Shown one piece after another: positions 1 to 10,985 of a stretch of DNA of 64,000 bases. Source of the DNA: Prorocentrum cordatum (taxonomy: Eukaryota; Sar; Dinophyceae; Prorocentrales; Prorocentraceae); contig CAUYUJ010018539.1 of NCBI GenBank assembly GCA_963575745.1, forward strand, positions 47,501 to 111,500, written 5' to 3'. The notes under the pieces were generated by a model, which saw nothing but the letters and a program-made list of their open reading frames with translations, searched no databases and was not told the origin of the DNA. How positions within the stretch are numbered: the stretch's first letter is position 1; each line of letters begins with the position of its first letter. Both the position numbers and the translations under genes were made by a program.

Positions 1-245
1 CCCGCATTTATTCTGACAGATGTTAAAGTTCTCGCCCTGTCATGCCTCCGATTGCCCAAGACGGCCCCAGAGGCCTCCAAGATAGTGCCAAGACGACCCA
101 AGACGCCCTCCAAGAGAGTTCCTGGACAGGTCAAGAGGGCCCGAAGACGGCCCAAGAGAATCCCCAAAACAGCCCCAAGAGGACCCCTTCGAGGGTGAAT
201 GTGGGGGTCCACGACAAGAGTTTGTCAGTGGCTGCTGGATGACCC
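1..245. repeat. Degenerate CCAAGAGG/CCAAGACG tract (family D)
   Basis: Short degenerate motif of about 10-12 bp (CCAAGACG, CCAAGAGG, GGCCCC) repeated many times. The same composition recurs at 1020-1240, 22530-22640, 55580-55870 and 58150-58840, in either orientation. The open frames across it contain only Q, P, T and K-rich low-complexity residues, so no gene is called. Confidence 0.6.
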
Positions 246-1019
246 ATTCATGATTTCTGGATCAGCTGTTCAACTGGTATCCACTACACGTGGGAACATT
301 GAGGCAATAATGCGACGCTCGAGTGCTGTCCGTTGACGCCAACGCATCGCCCGGCAATTGTCGTCGGCAGAAGCGTAGTAGAATCCGCGCGCTGCAAAAC
401 GCAAATTGTGGATTCACATGCTGGGCAAACGCAGACATATAAATTCACAGTATGGAAAGACACACCAGATGAATTCATAGCTTACAATGGCGAAACAAAA
501 GTGAATTCACATTTTCAAATCTTTCTGCGGTCAGACCGAGGTATCAGATCGAGGTCGGCTCGGGGAGGGCACAACAGTCTTATTCGTGCTAGTTGAATGT
601 TGTTGTGCATCCTGGAGGACGGCATCCTCGAAGGTTCTTCGGTTTGGCCGGCGGGGTTTCTGGTGTTCTTGCAGGATGCTCTTCTGTCCTCGGTCCGGCC
701 GTGTTATTCCTCTTGACTAGCAGACCAAACATGTGAATTCACAGTATGGGAAGCGCAAACATCGAGATCGCACTTTGGAAGATCGCACAAAACTTTCAAT
801 ACACCTGGGGCGGTGGCCCGCGACGTGGCAAGGCGGGTACCCATGGCTGGGCGATGCGTGAAAGTCAAGTGGCAACGCTCGCGCGTCGCATTCCTGCCTC
901 AATCTGCCCACGCGCAGTATACACAAACCATACCGCAGCATTTGAATGGGCGGTACATAAGCGATGAATGGACAATTTGGCACCAACTGAGAAACCTCTG
1001 TGGCGGACCCCACGTTCAC
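246..1019. other. Non-coding stretch with scattered GTGAATTCACA words
   Basis: No convincing gene. The word GAATTCACA or a close variant occurs near 411, 441, 501 and 733. The word GTTGACGCCAACG occurs near 333 and again near 1322. Short frames on both strands lack recognisable domains. Confidence 0.4.
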
Positions 1020-1266
1020 CCTTCGAACCCCAAGGCGGCCTCAGATGCCTCCAAGCCGGCCCGAAGCGTCCCAAGGGGGCTCCACCACGGTGCAGTGAGG
1101 GGGGGCCCCACGACGGCGTCCGAAAATCAAGCAAGAGGCCTCCGGGAGGCCCAAAGAGGACCTCAGAGGCCCCCAAGGGGCCCACAGCAAGTCCTCACAA
1201 GGCCCCAGGAGACCCTCAGGGGGCCTCCTCCTCCTCCTCCTCCTCGCCCTCCTCCTTCTCCTATTT
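1020..1266. repeat. Family D tract ending in a CCT microsatellite
   Basis: CCAAGGGG and CCAAGAGG-type degenerate repeats (1020-1210) run into a short CCT tract (about 1222-1262). Confidence 0.6.
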
Positions 1267-1904
1267 TTCTTTCGTCTCCCATACGCTACACCGAAAAGCC
1301 GATTCTCCTCAGACCACATGTGTTGACGCCAACGTGTGCTTGTCCATCGGGGCTCTCCGACACGACACCGGCGCTGTCACGGGGGCCGGAACTGGTGGAG
1401 GGCGATCGGCGGAGCCGGGCGGAGCAACGCACGCATTGGGCTCGCGTCGTGCAGATCACCGGCGGGGTTCCCACGACGACTCGGGAAACACACTGCCCAA
1501 GAGCTTGGCAACAAGTCGTCCCAGAAATGAAACACGCGGGCATTAAACCGAAGAGGCAGGCGGCGGCAGTGGTTCGCCTTCGCTCGTGTTCGACAACCGG
1601 AAACACGACTGGCGGCCCCAGGCGGAAGGACCCGATTGCGTCGTCGTTATCAAAACGCATAATACGGATGCGCGGTGAGAATGGGAGGTCATTGGAAGGC
1701 CATGCTGGCGTTTTTTAAACGGGACTGGCCAGCGAAAGTCACCAAGGATGGGCCCAATGGGGCAAGGATGCAAGGGTCACCTGGGGAAGTTGCTTATCTT
1801 TGCTACGCGCTTTGACTGTAAACCATTGGTCCCTACATTTTCTCGTTTCCCCCACGCAGCCCAGATATCCGATGCTTCGTCTAATACCCCATCAAAACAC
1901 CTTG
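1267..1904. other. No feature recognised
   Basis: Mixed-composition sequence. Open frames on both strands show no domain, and none shows a clear intron acceptor/donor pair. Confidence 0.35.
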
Positions 1905-2440
1905 ATAATAGCTAAATTGTGGAGGCGGATGGACGCCTGAAACGTCGGTTTGCGAAAACGGCCTCATCATAATGCCGATACAATTGCGAAACTGAATCTG
2001 CTGATGAAGATAACGTTCATGATGTCGGCACGGTGACATGAACGCACTTGGAACCACGTGAGGGACCGAGCGACCCCACTCCTCGCAGTTGGAATGGCGG
2101 GAAACAAATGGGGTCCTGCCATTCTTTCTCGACCTAGAATAGTCTGGAACGGTGAGAACCCAATGCCCCTACCACAACGTCTGGGCCTGCGACTGTTGAA
2201 ATCGAGCGCGAAAAGCATACTGAACTTCATATATGGATCTGCGAGGGCTGAAGTCGAGCCAAAACACTCAGCGTGAGAAAAAAATCGAACAGAACTCGAG
2301 CCCCACAACACAATCGTGAGTCGCCCGTCTGGACCGAATCGAGCCAGAACGCCATACTGAGTCTCTTTGCAGTGAGCTGCACTCCTTGAAAAAAATATCC
2401 CAGCAAAGCAACCTAACAGCGATATGTATAAGCATATCTG
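1905..2440. repeat. Dispersed repeat family F, copy 1
   Basis: Matches 19975-20330 by eye over roughly 350 bp, with many substitutions. Shared words include GACGCCTGAAA, CCTCATCATA, CTGATGAAG, GACATGAACGC, GGGACCGAGCG and GGTGAGAA. Both copies lead into an array of the word ATCGAGCCAGAACGC. The region carries no convincing coding sequence. Confidence 0.65.
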
Positions 2441-2499
2441 AAAGCATTCCCCTCAAGATTCAGATGAAAATCCAGTTGTAGAATTCTGCTGTTCTCGCA

Positions 2500-2878
2500 G
2501 TCGTAGTCGCATTCGCGATGACAGTCGCAGCGGCAACGGAAGTCGCAGTCACAGCCTCAGCCTCAGCCTCAGCCTCAGCCTGCCTCAGCCTCAGCCTGCC
2601 TCAGCCTCAGCCTCAGCCTGCTTCAGCCTCAGCCTCAGTCTGCCTTCAGCCTCGGCCTCAGCCTCAGCCTGCCTCAGCCTCAGCCTGCATCAGCCTCAGC
2701 CTCAGCCTCAGCCTGCCTCAGCATCAGCCTGCTTCAGCCTCAGCCTCAGCCTGCCTCAGCCTCAGCCTCAGTCTGCTTCAGCCTCAGCCTCAGTCTGCCT
2801 TCAGCCTCGGCCTCAGCCTCAGCCTGCCTCAGCCTCAGCCTGCCTCGGCCGCAGCATCAGCCTGCCTCAGCATTCAAA
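2500..2878 (+). repeat. CAGCCT hexanucleotide array
   Basis: CAGCCT and CAGCCTGCCT repeat almost without interruption. Higher-order blocks such as TCTGCCTTCAGCCTCGG occur twice (about 2638 and 2792), so part of the tract was duplicated as a larger unit. The frames across it encode only Ala/Ser/Leu or Pro/Gln repeats. Confidence 0.9.
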
Positions 2879-3450
2879 ATGTGGCCCAGGAGTGGAGTTC
2901 TGGGAACTAGAAGAACACGAAGTGGCCTACAGTTGGCTCCGGGCATTCAAAATCATGCCCAGGAATGGAGTTCTGGGAACTTGAAGAGCACGAAGTGGCC
3001 TACAGTTGGCTCCGGGCATCCAAAATGTGGCCCGGGAATGGAGTTCTGGGAATCGAAGAGCACGAAGTGGCCTACAGTTGGCTCCGGGCATCCAAAATGT
3101 GGCCCGGGAATGGAGTTCTGGGAGGTCGAAGAGCACGAAGTGGCCTACAGTTGGCTCCAGGCATCCAAAATGTAGCCCGGGAGTAGAGTTTTGGGAGGTC
3201 GAAGAGCACGAAGTGTGTGACTGTTGACGAAAAACGAGCCCGGCTCTGTTCCCGGTTCTCCAGAATGTGGCACGGGAATGGAGTTCTGGGAGGTCGAAGA
3301 GCACGAAGTGTGTGACTGTTGGCGAAAAGCGAGCCCGGCTCTGTTCCCGGTTCTCCAGAATGTGGCCCGGGAGTGGAGTTCTGGGAGGTCGAAGAGCACG
3401 AAGTGTGTGACTGTTGGCGAAAAACGATTCCGGGTTCTCCTCCCCGGCAC
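2879..3450 (+). repeat. Tandem array, 71-74 bp units then 95 bp units
   Basis: The anchor GAGTTCTGGG or a variant starts at about 2894, 2968, 3041, 3112, 3186, 3281 and 3376. Early units (71-74 bp) contain GTGGCCTACAGTTGGCTCC. The last units (95 bp) replace it with GTGTGACTGTTGGCGAAAA plus GAGCCCGGCTCTG. Unit lengths are not multiples of three, so the open frames are not conserved between units. Confidence 0.9.
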
Positions 3451-3540
3451 CCGCCCAGACCCCCCTGAGGAGTCCAGATGCTCTCTTTTGACCCTACTAG
3501 AAACCTATCAGCAAAAGCTGTTAGGTAATCTCATCATTAC

Positions 3541-4020
3541 ACCAGAATGAATCCCATTGCTGGATCTGCGAGGGCTGAAATCGAACCAGAACGCTCGGCC
3601 CTCTCCTGGATTCTGGTGAAAACAATATTTGGACTGAGATCGAGCCACAACATCATAGTGGATCTCATATCTGGACCAAATCGAACCAGAACGCCATAGA
3701 GAGTCGCATTTCTGGATCTGGGGCGGCTGAAATCGAGGCAGAAAAATCTAGTGAGCTTCGTGTCTTGACGCAATCGAACCAGAACGCGAGAGTCTCATTT
3801 CTGGATCTGCGGGGGCTGACATCGAGTCAAGACACCAGAACGAATCGACTCCGGACAGGACTGGTGAAACGCATCCCCCCGGCTCCCCTGTGGAGGTTCT
3901 GGTGCAAGGAAATCGAACCAGAACGCAATGGTGAGTCTTACTTCTGGACCACACCGAGCAAACAGCACCACAAAGTGCCTCACAGTTCTGGACCAAAACA
4001 GGCCAGAATGCCATGGTGAA
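3541..4020 (+). repeat. Degenerate ATCGAGCCAGAACGC array (family F array part)
   Basis: Units of roughly 50-60 bp share TTTCTGGATCTGCGAGG, GGCTGAAATCGAACC and AGAACGC. The same units are found at 2215-2360 and 20270-20960. A longer block with GGCTCCCCTGTGGAGG and TTCTGGTG occurs near 3880, with relatives near 20320, 20860 and 21260. Confidence 0.75.
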
Positions 4021-4369
4021 CGCTGCCGGACGGCGCTGCCGGATCGCGCCGCCGGGCCCGGGAGACGCCCCCCAGGCCCCCCCCCTGCAGAGATTCTGCT
4101 GGGAGGAGTGGATCTTCGAATTCTGTCAGAGCTCTCCCGCGAAACGCTGCTGGGGAACACAAGGGGCGACCAGCGCTTGGCCACTCTCGGCCTCCAAGGG
4201 CCCTCCGCGGGCTCAGAGACCGTGAAACCGAGGCATCAGGACGAGAAGACTGCCCTAGGCAAGCGGTCCAGACCTCGGGGAGTCCACGCATCGAACAACA
4301 ATTGAGCGTTGGACGTCAGGGAACGCCTCGCGGACAAGCAGGGTCAATGAATCCTCTGGTCCGGATTCG
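4021..4369. other. No feature recognised
   Basis: GC-rich spacer between the family F array and a possible decayed coding stretch. Frames on both strands are Pro/Arg/Ala-rich with no domain seen. Confidence 0.3.
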
Positions 4370-4966
4370 TCAGATCCCAGTGGGTTCAAACATCGACCAA
4401 TACTGGGCGCCACGAGACAAGCTGTGAGAACATGTTGCGGTCGATTCGTCTCTGCTTCTCTGCTCCCGTACAAGATGATTTCTCCTGCAAGCAGCCTTTC
4501 TGGCGCGGCATGCTTCCAGTAGGGGCACTGGCGCTCTGCCAATCGATCTCAGGTGCGCGCGGCAAGTAAGACATATCTGACTGTCGCTTCGCCGGAACAT
4601 CACAATAAGCCCGCTTCTCGTCCGCGACTGTATACATGTCTGTTGTGCTAATGCTATCGCTTGGACCCTCGGGCCAATACGTTTACGTGACCTAGCCAGG
4701 GCCGCACAGTGATTGGCAAATAACTGCACCTTGGCATTACCGCGACGCTCGCTGATGTGCACTTGCGGCCCTTCAAGGTCCAAGTCTGCAACAAACCCTG
4801 TCCCTAGCACTGGAAACACTGCGGGCGCGCACACACGGGGTCGGCCTTCTAAGAAGGCACGGGGTCCCTCGGAAGGAACCAGAGGCTCCCAGGAATGCCT
4901 CTTCAACAAACGAAGGGCTTCTAAGAAGTCCCTTGCCTTCTGTGGAGGAGCAAACAAGAACTGCAT
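4370..4966 (-). pseudogene. Possible decayed coding segment, unknown
   Basis: The minus strand stays open for about 200 codons with balanced amino-acid composition, unlike the neighbouring repeats. It includes a hydrophobic/charged run near 4940 (MQFLFAPPQKARDFLEALR) and CLTCRAH near 4570. I recognise no family. It stops exactly where family A copy 1 begins, so the upstream part in gene orientation may have been replaced by that repeat. It could be a retroelement remnant or a chance frame. Support comes only from composition and length. Confidence 0.25.
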
Positions 4967-4967
4967 A

Positions 4968-6115
4968 ATATCAGCCTGGCGAAGGACCCAAGCATGTGCA
5001 GTTGTGCATACCGCAGTGGTGCGTATTGTATCCTCGCCGGTGGAGCTCCCTATGGGGCCACGGAGCGTGCGAGGGGTGTCCGAAGTAAGTAGGTGGCGGG
5101 GACGCGTGTGGTCACAGCAACTGGGGCCTTCGGTGGAGCTCGCTATCGTGCCACGAAGCGTTTGAGGGGTGTGCCGTAAAAGGTGGCGGACACGCATGTG
5201 GTCAGCCACTGGGGCCTTCGGTGGAGCTCCCTATGGGGCCACGGAGCGTGTGAGGGGTGTGCCGACATGGTTGGCGGTGACACATGTGGTTACAGCCACT
5301 GAGGCCTTCGGTGGCGCTCCCGATGGGGCCACGGAGCGTGTGAGGGGTGTGCTGGCATGGATGGCGTGGACGCATGTGGTCACAACCACAGGGGCCTTCA
5401 GTGGAGCTCCGTATGAAGCCACGAACCGTCTGAGGGGTGCGCATGGGTGACGGTGACACATGTGGTTGCAGCCACTGGGCCCTTCGGTGGCGCTCCCTAT
5501 GGGGCCACGGAACGTGTGAGGGATGTGCCGTAAAGGGTGGCGGAGACACATGTGGTCACAGCCGCTGGGGCCTTCGGTGGAGATCCCTATAGGGCCACGA
5601 ACCTTGTGAGGAAAATGCCGAAACGGGCGCGGGACACATGTGGACCCAACCACTGGGGCTTTCGGTGCTCCCCTATGGGAGCACAAGCCGTGTGAAGGGT
5701 GTGCCGACATGTGCGCGGGACACATGTGAACGCAGCCACTGGGGCCTTCGGTGGAACTCCCTATGGGGCCACGGAGCGTGTGAGGGGTGTGCCGACATGG
5801 GCGCAGGACGCACGTGAACGCAGCCATTGGGGCCTTCGGTGGCGTTCCAATGGGGCCATGAAGCGCGTGAGGGGTGTGCCGAAATGGGCGCGGGACGCAT
5901 GTGAACGCAACCACTGGGTGGAGCTCCGTAGGGGGCCACGAAGCGTGTGAGGGGTGTGCCGAGATCTGCGTGATGATGGTGCAGAGGCATGGGTGGGAGG
6001 AGAGGGAGGGCAGCGGGAGTCCGGGAGGAGGAAGACAGGGGAGGCGGAGAGGAAAGACAGAGCGCGGGACACTGCCTCCTCGAACCGAGGACGCAACACC
6101 ACAGGATGGTTGGGG
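4968..6115 (+). mobile_element. Family A composite repeat, copy A1
   Basis: Parts in order: a conserved 5' leader (GCCTGGCGAAGGACCC, then ATGTGCAGTTGTG and TACCGCA), a tandem array of about 89-90 bp units (5041-5960), a purine-rich tract (about 5975-6060), and a conserved tail ending GGACGCAACACCACAGG then ATGGTTGGGG (6085-6114). Array units carry CCACTGGGGCCTTCGG, then TGGAGCTCCCTATGGGG, then CCACGGAGCGTGTGAGG. The same parts in the same order recur in A3 and A5. No coding capacity was recognised. Confidence 0.75.
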
Positions 6116-6184
6116 ATAAACCGCAGCAGTCGAAACGCCGCGCGGATCTCTTTGATCGGCGCTGGATCTCGCTCCCCAGCGCGC

Positions 6185-6310
6185 GGAGCGTATTCACTAT
6201 ATTTTCCCATATTTTCTGTTTTTTTTGTCTTCCCCCCCAATTCCCATATTTCCCAATATTTTCTTGGGAATCGACGATTAATTGTGTCTGTGTTTTTTCC
6301 CCTCCTGACC
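6185..6310 (+). repeat. Dispersed repeat family C, copy C1 (5' part missing)
   Basis: Shares CATATTTTCTG, TTTTTGTCTTCCCCCCC, CCCATATTTCCC, GGGAATCGACGAT, ATTGTGTCTGTGT and TTTTTTCCC with 25098-25258, 25290-25395 and 35206-35372. It lies about 70 bp beyond the tail of family A copy A1. Confidence 0.75.
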
Positions 6311-7630
6311 AACACTGGCGCCATTCACAATCACCCCGGGTAGCATCCCTGGACCCGCCCATGGGACCTGGAACTGCGGCCTGGAGCAGGGAGAAGGCAC
6401 GGCTCCACGAGAACGCTGCCACGGACACGAGCTCTTCAAACAATGCAGGTCTCGCGGAGCTGCCAGGCGCTCGGGCAGCATGCAGGCAAGTACTGCGGAC
6501 ACCATAACTGAGTGGGCCCAGGGGGACACACATGCATCGGCACACGGAATTCCAGGATTCTCAGATGTTGCAGATCTACCTGTTCCCCCCCTTCCCAACA
6601 GTTGCCCCCAGAATTCTAGTGAGCAGAATGTCTTTGTGGTGTTTGGGTACATTTTCCCCTCCGGACGACGCACGTTGCATGGTCGAAGCTCCAACCGAGC
6701 ATCTTGCAACCCCGCTCTAGCAACCCGTGTCTTCGACCTGGATATGACTGCGTATCGGTCCGCATTTACAGCGTAGCCTGTCTGAGTGGAAACCGAAGTC
6801 GACCCCTGGAAGCAATGGGAACCGGGCGGCAAGCCAACCACTGGGCACGCGAATGCCAGGCAATCGAGGTGCACCCACCCCTGGCGAGAGCACGCAGCAT
6901 CTCAACAAATCTGCGATGCAAGGCCCTACGGGACGTCTGCGACACGAACGCCACGTGCTCTCTCGCTGCCTGCCATCAGCCCGCTGCTGCTCTGTCTGGC
7001 CCCCATCGGTCCATCTGGCGGGTGTTCACCTTGTCGACAGAGGCCGCCAATGCCAAATCGGCGGTGCTATTCTTGGGTGTCGAATCCTGCAGGGTGGGCT
7101 CTGCGCGGAAGGGGGAGCGCATGCGGAAAGGGGCGGCATCACGGCCAGAGTCGTCAGCAGCAGCCTCGGCAGCAGCCAGAGCACGTGGCAGAGAAACGGC
7201 GCGAGATGGAGATCGGTGGAAGGGAGATGGAGGGGAGGAGAGGAGGGGAAGAGGTGCGGAAATCCACGCCGTATCAGCAGTAAAGGGGCGCTCCTGGCCA
7301 CGGCAAGCCTCGGCTACGACTAGGCTCCCCGACCTAGATTTACGGAGCAGCCCGAGCACCAGCGCCCCTCGTGAACCGAAAGTGGTCCTTGCTTCAGCGT
7401 CCTGACTGTAGAGCTGTGGGGCCACTCCGACTCGACAGGCCACGTAGAGGCCCAGGACCCCCCCCCCAGAACCCCGCACTCTTTCTCCTCGGGTCGGACG
7501 GGCGAGGAAGGGGGGCAAGACAGGGGGTGGTAGCGAAGCAGCTCGGGTAGCTGATTCTCCCGGCGCCTCTGGCGCCGGGAGACGCCACTGTATCTAGGAG
7601 GGCGCCAGGCGGCGGGACCCAAACCAGGTG
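6311..7630. other. No gene recognised
   Basis: Mixed-composition DNA. The longest frames (minus 6278-6874, plus 6704-7405) overlap each other on opposite strands and have no domain I can identify. A purine-rich GGAGGGGA stretch lies near 7210-7250. Confidence 0.35.
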
Positions 7631-8475
7631 CACGCATCAGATTTCGCCGCCCCCCCCCCCTTCCCTGAGTGCCCCACCCCCCTTCCGTCCAGCCCGATGA
7701 TCCAGAAACGGAGGGTCCGTGGCCAGCCAAGCGGCTCGACCTGGGCCCAGGGTCTGCTGGGGATCCCCTGGAACACCTTGGGGAGCTGCGCACACCGCCT
7801 GCGCGTGTTGCATCAGGCGGCGATGCCCCCCCCCTCGATCCTCCTCGATCCCCCTGCTCAATCCTCCTCCTCGATCCTCGATCCCCCGGCTCGATCCTCC
7901 TCCTCCTCCTCCTCCTCCTCCTCCTCCTCGAGCTTCGTTTCCACTCCCTCGACCCTCGATCATGCCTCCTCCCTCCGACGTCGCCGATTCCTCGTGGCAT
8001 GTGCCCCCCCAGGCTCGGGTCTGCGTTGACGGGGGGCCAACGGGCGGGGCCGTTCCCACGATTGGCGCCACACCCCTTTACTGGCCATCGCTCGGACGTC
8101 CATTCCCTGTGTTTTTTTCGATTTCATGCGTGTTTTTTCGCCAAATGATCAAGGATGCTCCTCGATGGTCCTCGCCGAGAAAAAATGCACACGTCCAAGC
8201 GATGCCAAGTTTATGCCACACCCCTTCCCGACCTCCGGATGCACTCCCCCTGCCGCCTCCTCAGGGGCCGGCCGGCACCTCGCCATGAGACGTCTCTGGG
8301 CCAGGGCGGGGAGACGGCCTCCAGAGGCCGAGAGGGCGCAGCAGAGCCGGCCGCCCAGGGTCGTGCGGTCGGTCGGGGAGGCCAGTCCCCCAAATCTCCT
8401 CCTCCTCCTCCTCGTCCTCCTCCTCCTCGTCCTTCGTCCTCCTCCTCCTCCTCCTCGTCCTCCTCCTCCTCCTCG
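7631..8475. repeat. Cluster of CCT/CTC microsatellites
   Basis: C-runs near 7655 and CCT/CTC tracts at about 7850-7930 and 8395-8475, with ordinary sequence between. Poly-Pro, poly-Ser, poly-Arg and poly-Glu open frames on both strands are the translated microsatellite. Confidence 0.8.
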
Positions 8476-9001
8476 TCCCTCGTCCTCCAGGACGGAAGCA
8501 CGCCCCCGGGGGAACGGTCGGCACTTCTGCTTGGGGCAGCGGATCGGAACGATGCTATCGGCGCATGTCAGGGGTGGGCCAGTCTGCAGCCAACGCCGAG
8601 CCGGCTGCGCGTTGTGACCAACAGCGGTCCGGGCGGAGGAGGGGGAGGGCAAAACAGGACAAGATCACTCACGAGCCTGTGGTTCGAGGTCTTTGCAGAT
8701 GGAAGTTGCCAAGCACCACAAGCGAAACAACACTGAATACGAATCACACTTCTCTGTGGTGGGCTGTGTGAGGCGCCTACGTATCAGTGGTGCCGCTGGG
8801 TGATTGTTCTGGTCCAGAAGAGAAGGACCACGAGGGGGAGGAGGACAGGAAAGCGTCCTGATCTGACGCTCTTGGCCCCTTGTGGCTCTGGGACCTCCAG
8901 AGGTTTCAGGGACCTCTGCGGAACCCCGTCAGACCTCCGAGTTATTCTGTGTATGTCACTGTTCGTTCCCCTAAGAGATGCGCCCGCGTCTTTCTAGACG
9001 A
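8476..9001. other. No feature recognised
   Basis: Unremarkable sequence. A family D-like GGGACCTCCAGAGG stretch occurs near 8890-8930. Confidence 0.35.
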
Positions 9002-9140
9002 GTGCGTTCCACTACTTGCAAAGTAACTACTCGCAAATGGCCCGGATCCGCCCCGGAGGATCCACAATAAATCACATCGGAGAGGACATGTGTTTTTTCG
9101 GACGTTTGCGAGTAGGCACTTTGCGAGCAGTGGAACGCGC
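9002..9140. repeat. Foldback (inverted repeat) of 41-bp arms
   Basis: Arm 9002-9042 and the reverse complement of arm 9100-9140 agree at 34 of 41 positions by eye. Shared blocks are GCGTTCCACT, GCAAAGT and CTACTCGCAAA, around a 57-bp loop. The structure resembles a small foldback or MITE-like insertion. No second copy was seen in the window. Confidence 0.75.
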
Positions 9141-9243
9141 TCGGCGAGTTTCGTCGTCCCTGGCGCCGGCGGTCGCCGGTTCGGAGGACGTCGCGAGACA
9201 CAGCGTCGAGCGGTGGCAGAGGCCCGTGCGCTCCGCCCCCCGC

Positions 9244-9408
9244 GCTCCTCCTTCTCCTCCTCGTCCTCCTCCTCCTCCTCCTCCTCCTCCTTATCCTCCT
9301 CCTCCTCCTCCTCCTCCTCCTCCTGCCCCTCCTCCTCCTCCTCCTTATCCTCCTCCTCATCCTCCTCCTTATCCTCCTCCTTATCCTCCTCCTTATCCTC
9401 CTCGCGTT
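9244..9408 (+). repeat. CCT microsatellite with TAT interruptions
   Basis: Nearly pure CCT, with CCTTAT interruptions towards the 3' end (TCCTCCTTATCC repeated). The flanking frames read as Glu/Arg, Pro or Ser runs. Confidence 0.9.
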
Positions 9409-9529
9409 CTCCATCGTCGCATACTTGGTTTCGTTCTGTCTTGCTCGTGCGCTGCACGGCACGTGTGCGGGAGCAGCGCAGCCTCCTGAACATCCCCGAG
9501 AAGGGCCAAAGCGCATGCAGGTGGGAGCA

Positions 9530-9690
9530 CGGTGAGGGCATTGGATGCGGAACCATTGGATATGGAATCTAGGGTCTGGAAGCCGGTGGAACTCAAATCG
9601 AGGTTGGCCATGGATATCATCGCGAGCCTCAATACATGAGGAACTCTCCTAGGTCTGAAGCCTCCTGGGAACATTCCTTGAGGAACGCCC
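9530..9690 (+). repeat. Dispersed repeat family E, copy E1
   Basis: Shares ACGGTGAGGGCATTGGAT, GGAATCTAGGGTCTGGA, GGTTGGCCATG and GGTCTGAAGCC, then CTCCTGGGAACATTCC and GAACGCCCCC, with copies at 12685-12860 and 21630-21795. Confidence 0.7.
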
Positions 9691-10879
9691 CCACCGTACG
9701 GCTCCTGCTTAGAATAGTGCTCCACCGTGGGGTTTGCCAAAATCTAAGAAACGAAAGAATTGAACAGATCAGTTGTTGCCCGGATGGAGGGCAACTCCTT
9801 TTCAAAATGGAGGCTCTCGCTTGAGATGTCCATGGAATGCGTGGCCAAAACTGCCACCTTATTTAACAATGACAAGTGTGGTGGCGACATGTTATGAAAC
9901 TAGGACCGTGATGGACACCTCGTCGAATTGTATGGTCGTGCGTTTTCGTAGACAGTCTGACCTGCCAGAGAAATGCAAGGAAACTCCTTTTCAAAATCAA
10001 GCCCTCTCCTGAATGGCAGGCCCATAAAATCTTGTCATTCAAAAGGGGCGCGTCGTGATGTGAATCGGAGCCACGTGTGGACTTATGAAGAGGTGGCTTC
10101 GGACGGGAGATGAGATCCATCATCGTTGGTACATATTGGGTTTGCAATGGTCCTGCTCCTCCTCGTCCTCCTCCTCTTTCCTCCGACTGCTCTTCCCCCT
10201 TTACCTCCTATGTGTTTTCCCGCGCAAGCTTCTCCCTCATCCTCCCCGTTTTCCCATACACGCTGCCTCCCTCCGAAAGGAGGAATGGCATGGCATCCTC
10301 GTCTTCATCTCGAACTCCCCAATCCTGCGCGCCGCGGTGGCAAATACTGCCGCTCCGCACCCGCATGCAATCGGGCGGACCCACGCAGAAGGTACACAAC
10401 ACAAATTTCCACTTGAGCTCGCCGCGCAACGACTTTGGTGACTGGGCTGCCAAGAAAAACATATGCGGTGTATCCACCTCGTTCCCTGTGTCTTGAGGTT
10501 TTCCAGCCTGTGCTGACGTTTGTTCGAGGGGGTCTCCACTCAATTGCGCATCGCTTGATGCTCGCATTCTATATTTGGGCCATGCAGCACCTGTCCCGTT
10601 TGACACGGCCACTTGCCCAAGGCTCGAGAAAACAATGGGTGCTGCACAACACCGTCATCATGCATATGCCAACAACATTTGTCAACAGCCGGACTGGACT
10701 CCAGCAACTGGCCCCCTGCCATGCCGTACTAACCCTGCATTACGCCGACATGATTTGATCAATCCGTGGCCCAAAAGGGATTTCCCAAGGGGTCGTTTTC
10801 TTGCTGGAGGAATTCTGTCGCCCCCCCGGGGTTGACATCGACGACAAACCATGAGTTCAACTTTCGCCTGACAAGGGGG
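9691..10879. other. No gene recognised
   Basis: Two diverged TCCTTTTCAAAATGGAGG/AATCAAG stretches (about 9790 and 9985) and a weak CTC tract near 10150. The frames are short or opposite-strand shadows. Confidence 0.35.
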
Positions 10880-10985
10880 CCCAACAATGTGCAATTGTGA
10901 ATACCGTCGTTGTGAACGTCGCCTTCGGTGAACCTCCTTATGGGACCGAAGAGCGCGCGGAAGGCGTGCCGAAATTCGGCGGGGC
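10880..10985 (+). repeat. Family A, decayed copy A7 (leader plus one unit)
   Basis: CCCAACAATGTGCAATTGTG, then ATACCGTCGTTGTGAA, then CGCCTTCGGTGAACC, then TATGGGACCGAAGAGCG. This is the family A leader followed directly by a single degenerate array unit. Purine tract and tail are absent. Confidence 0.65.
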
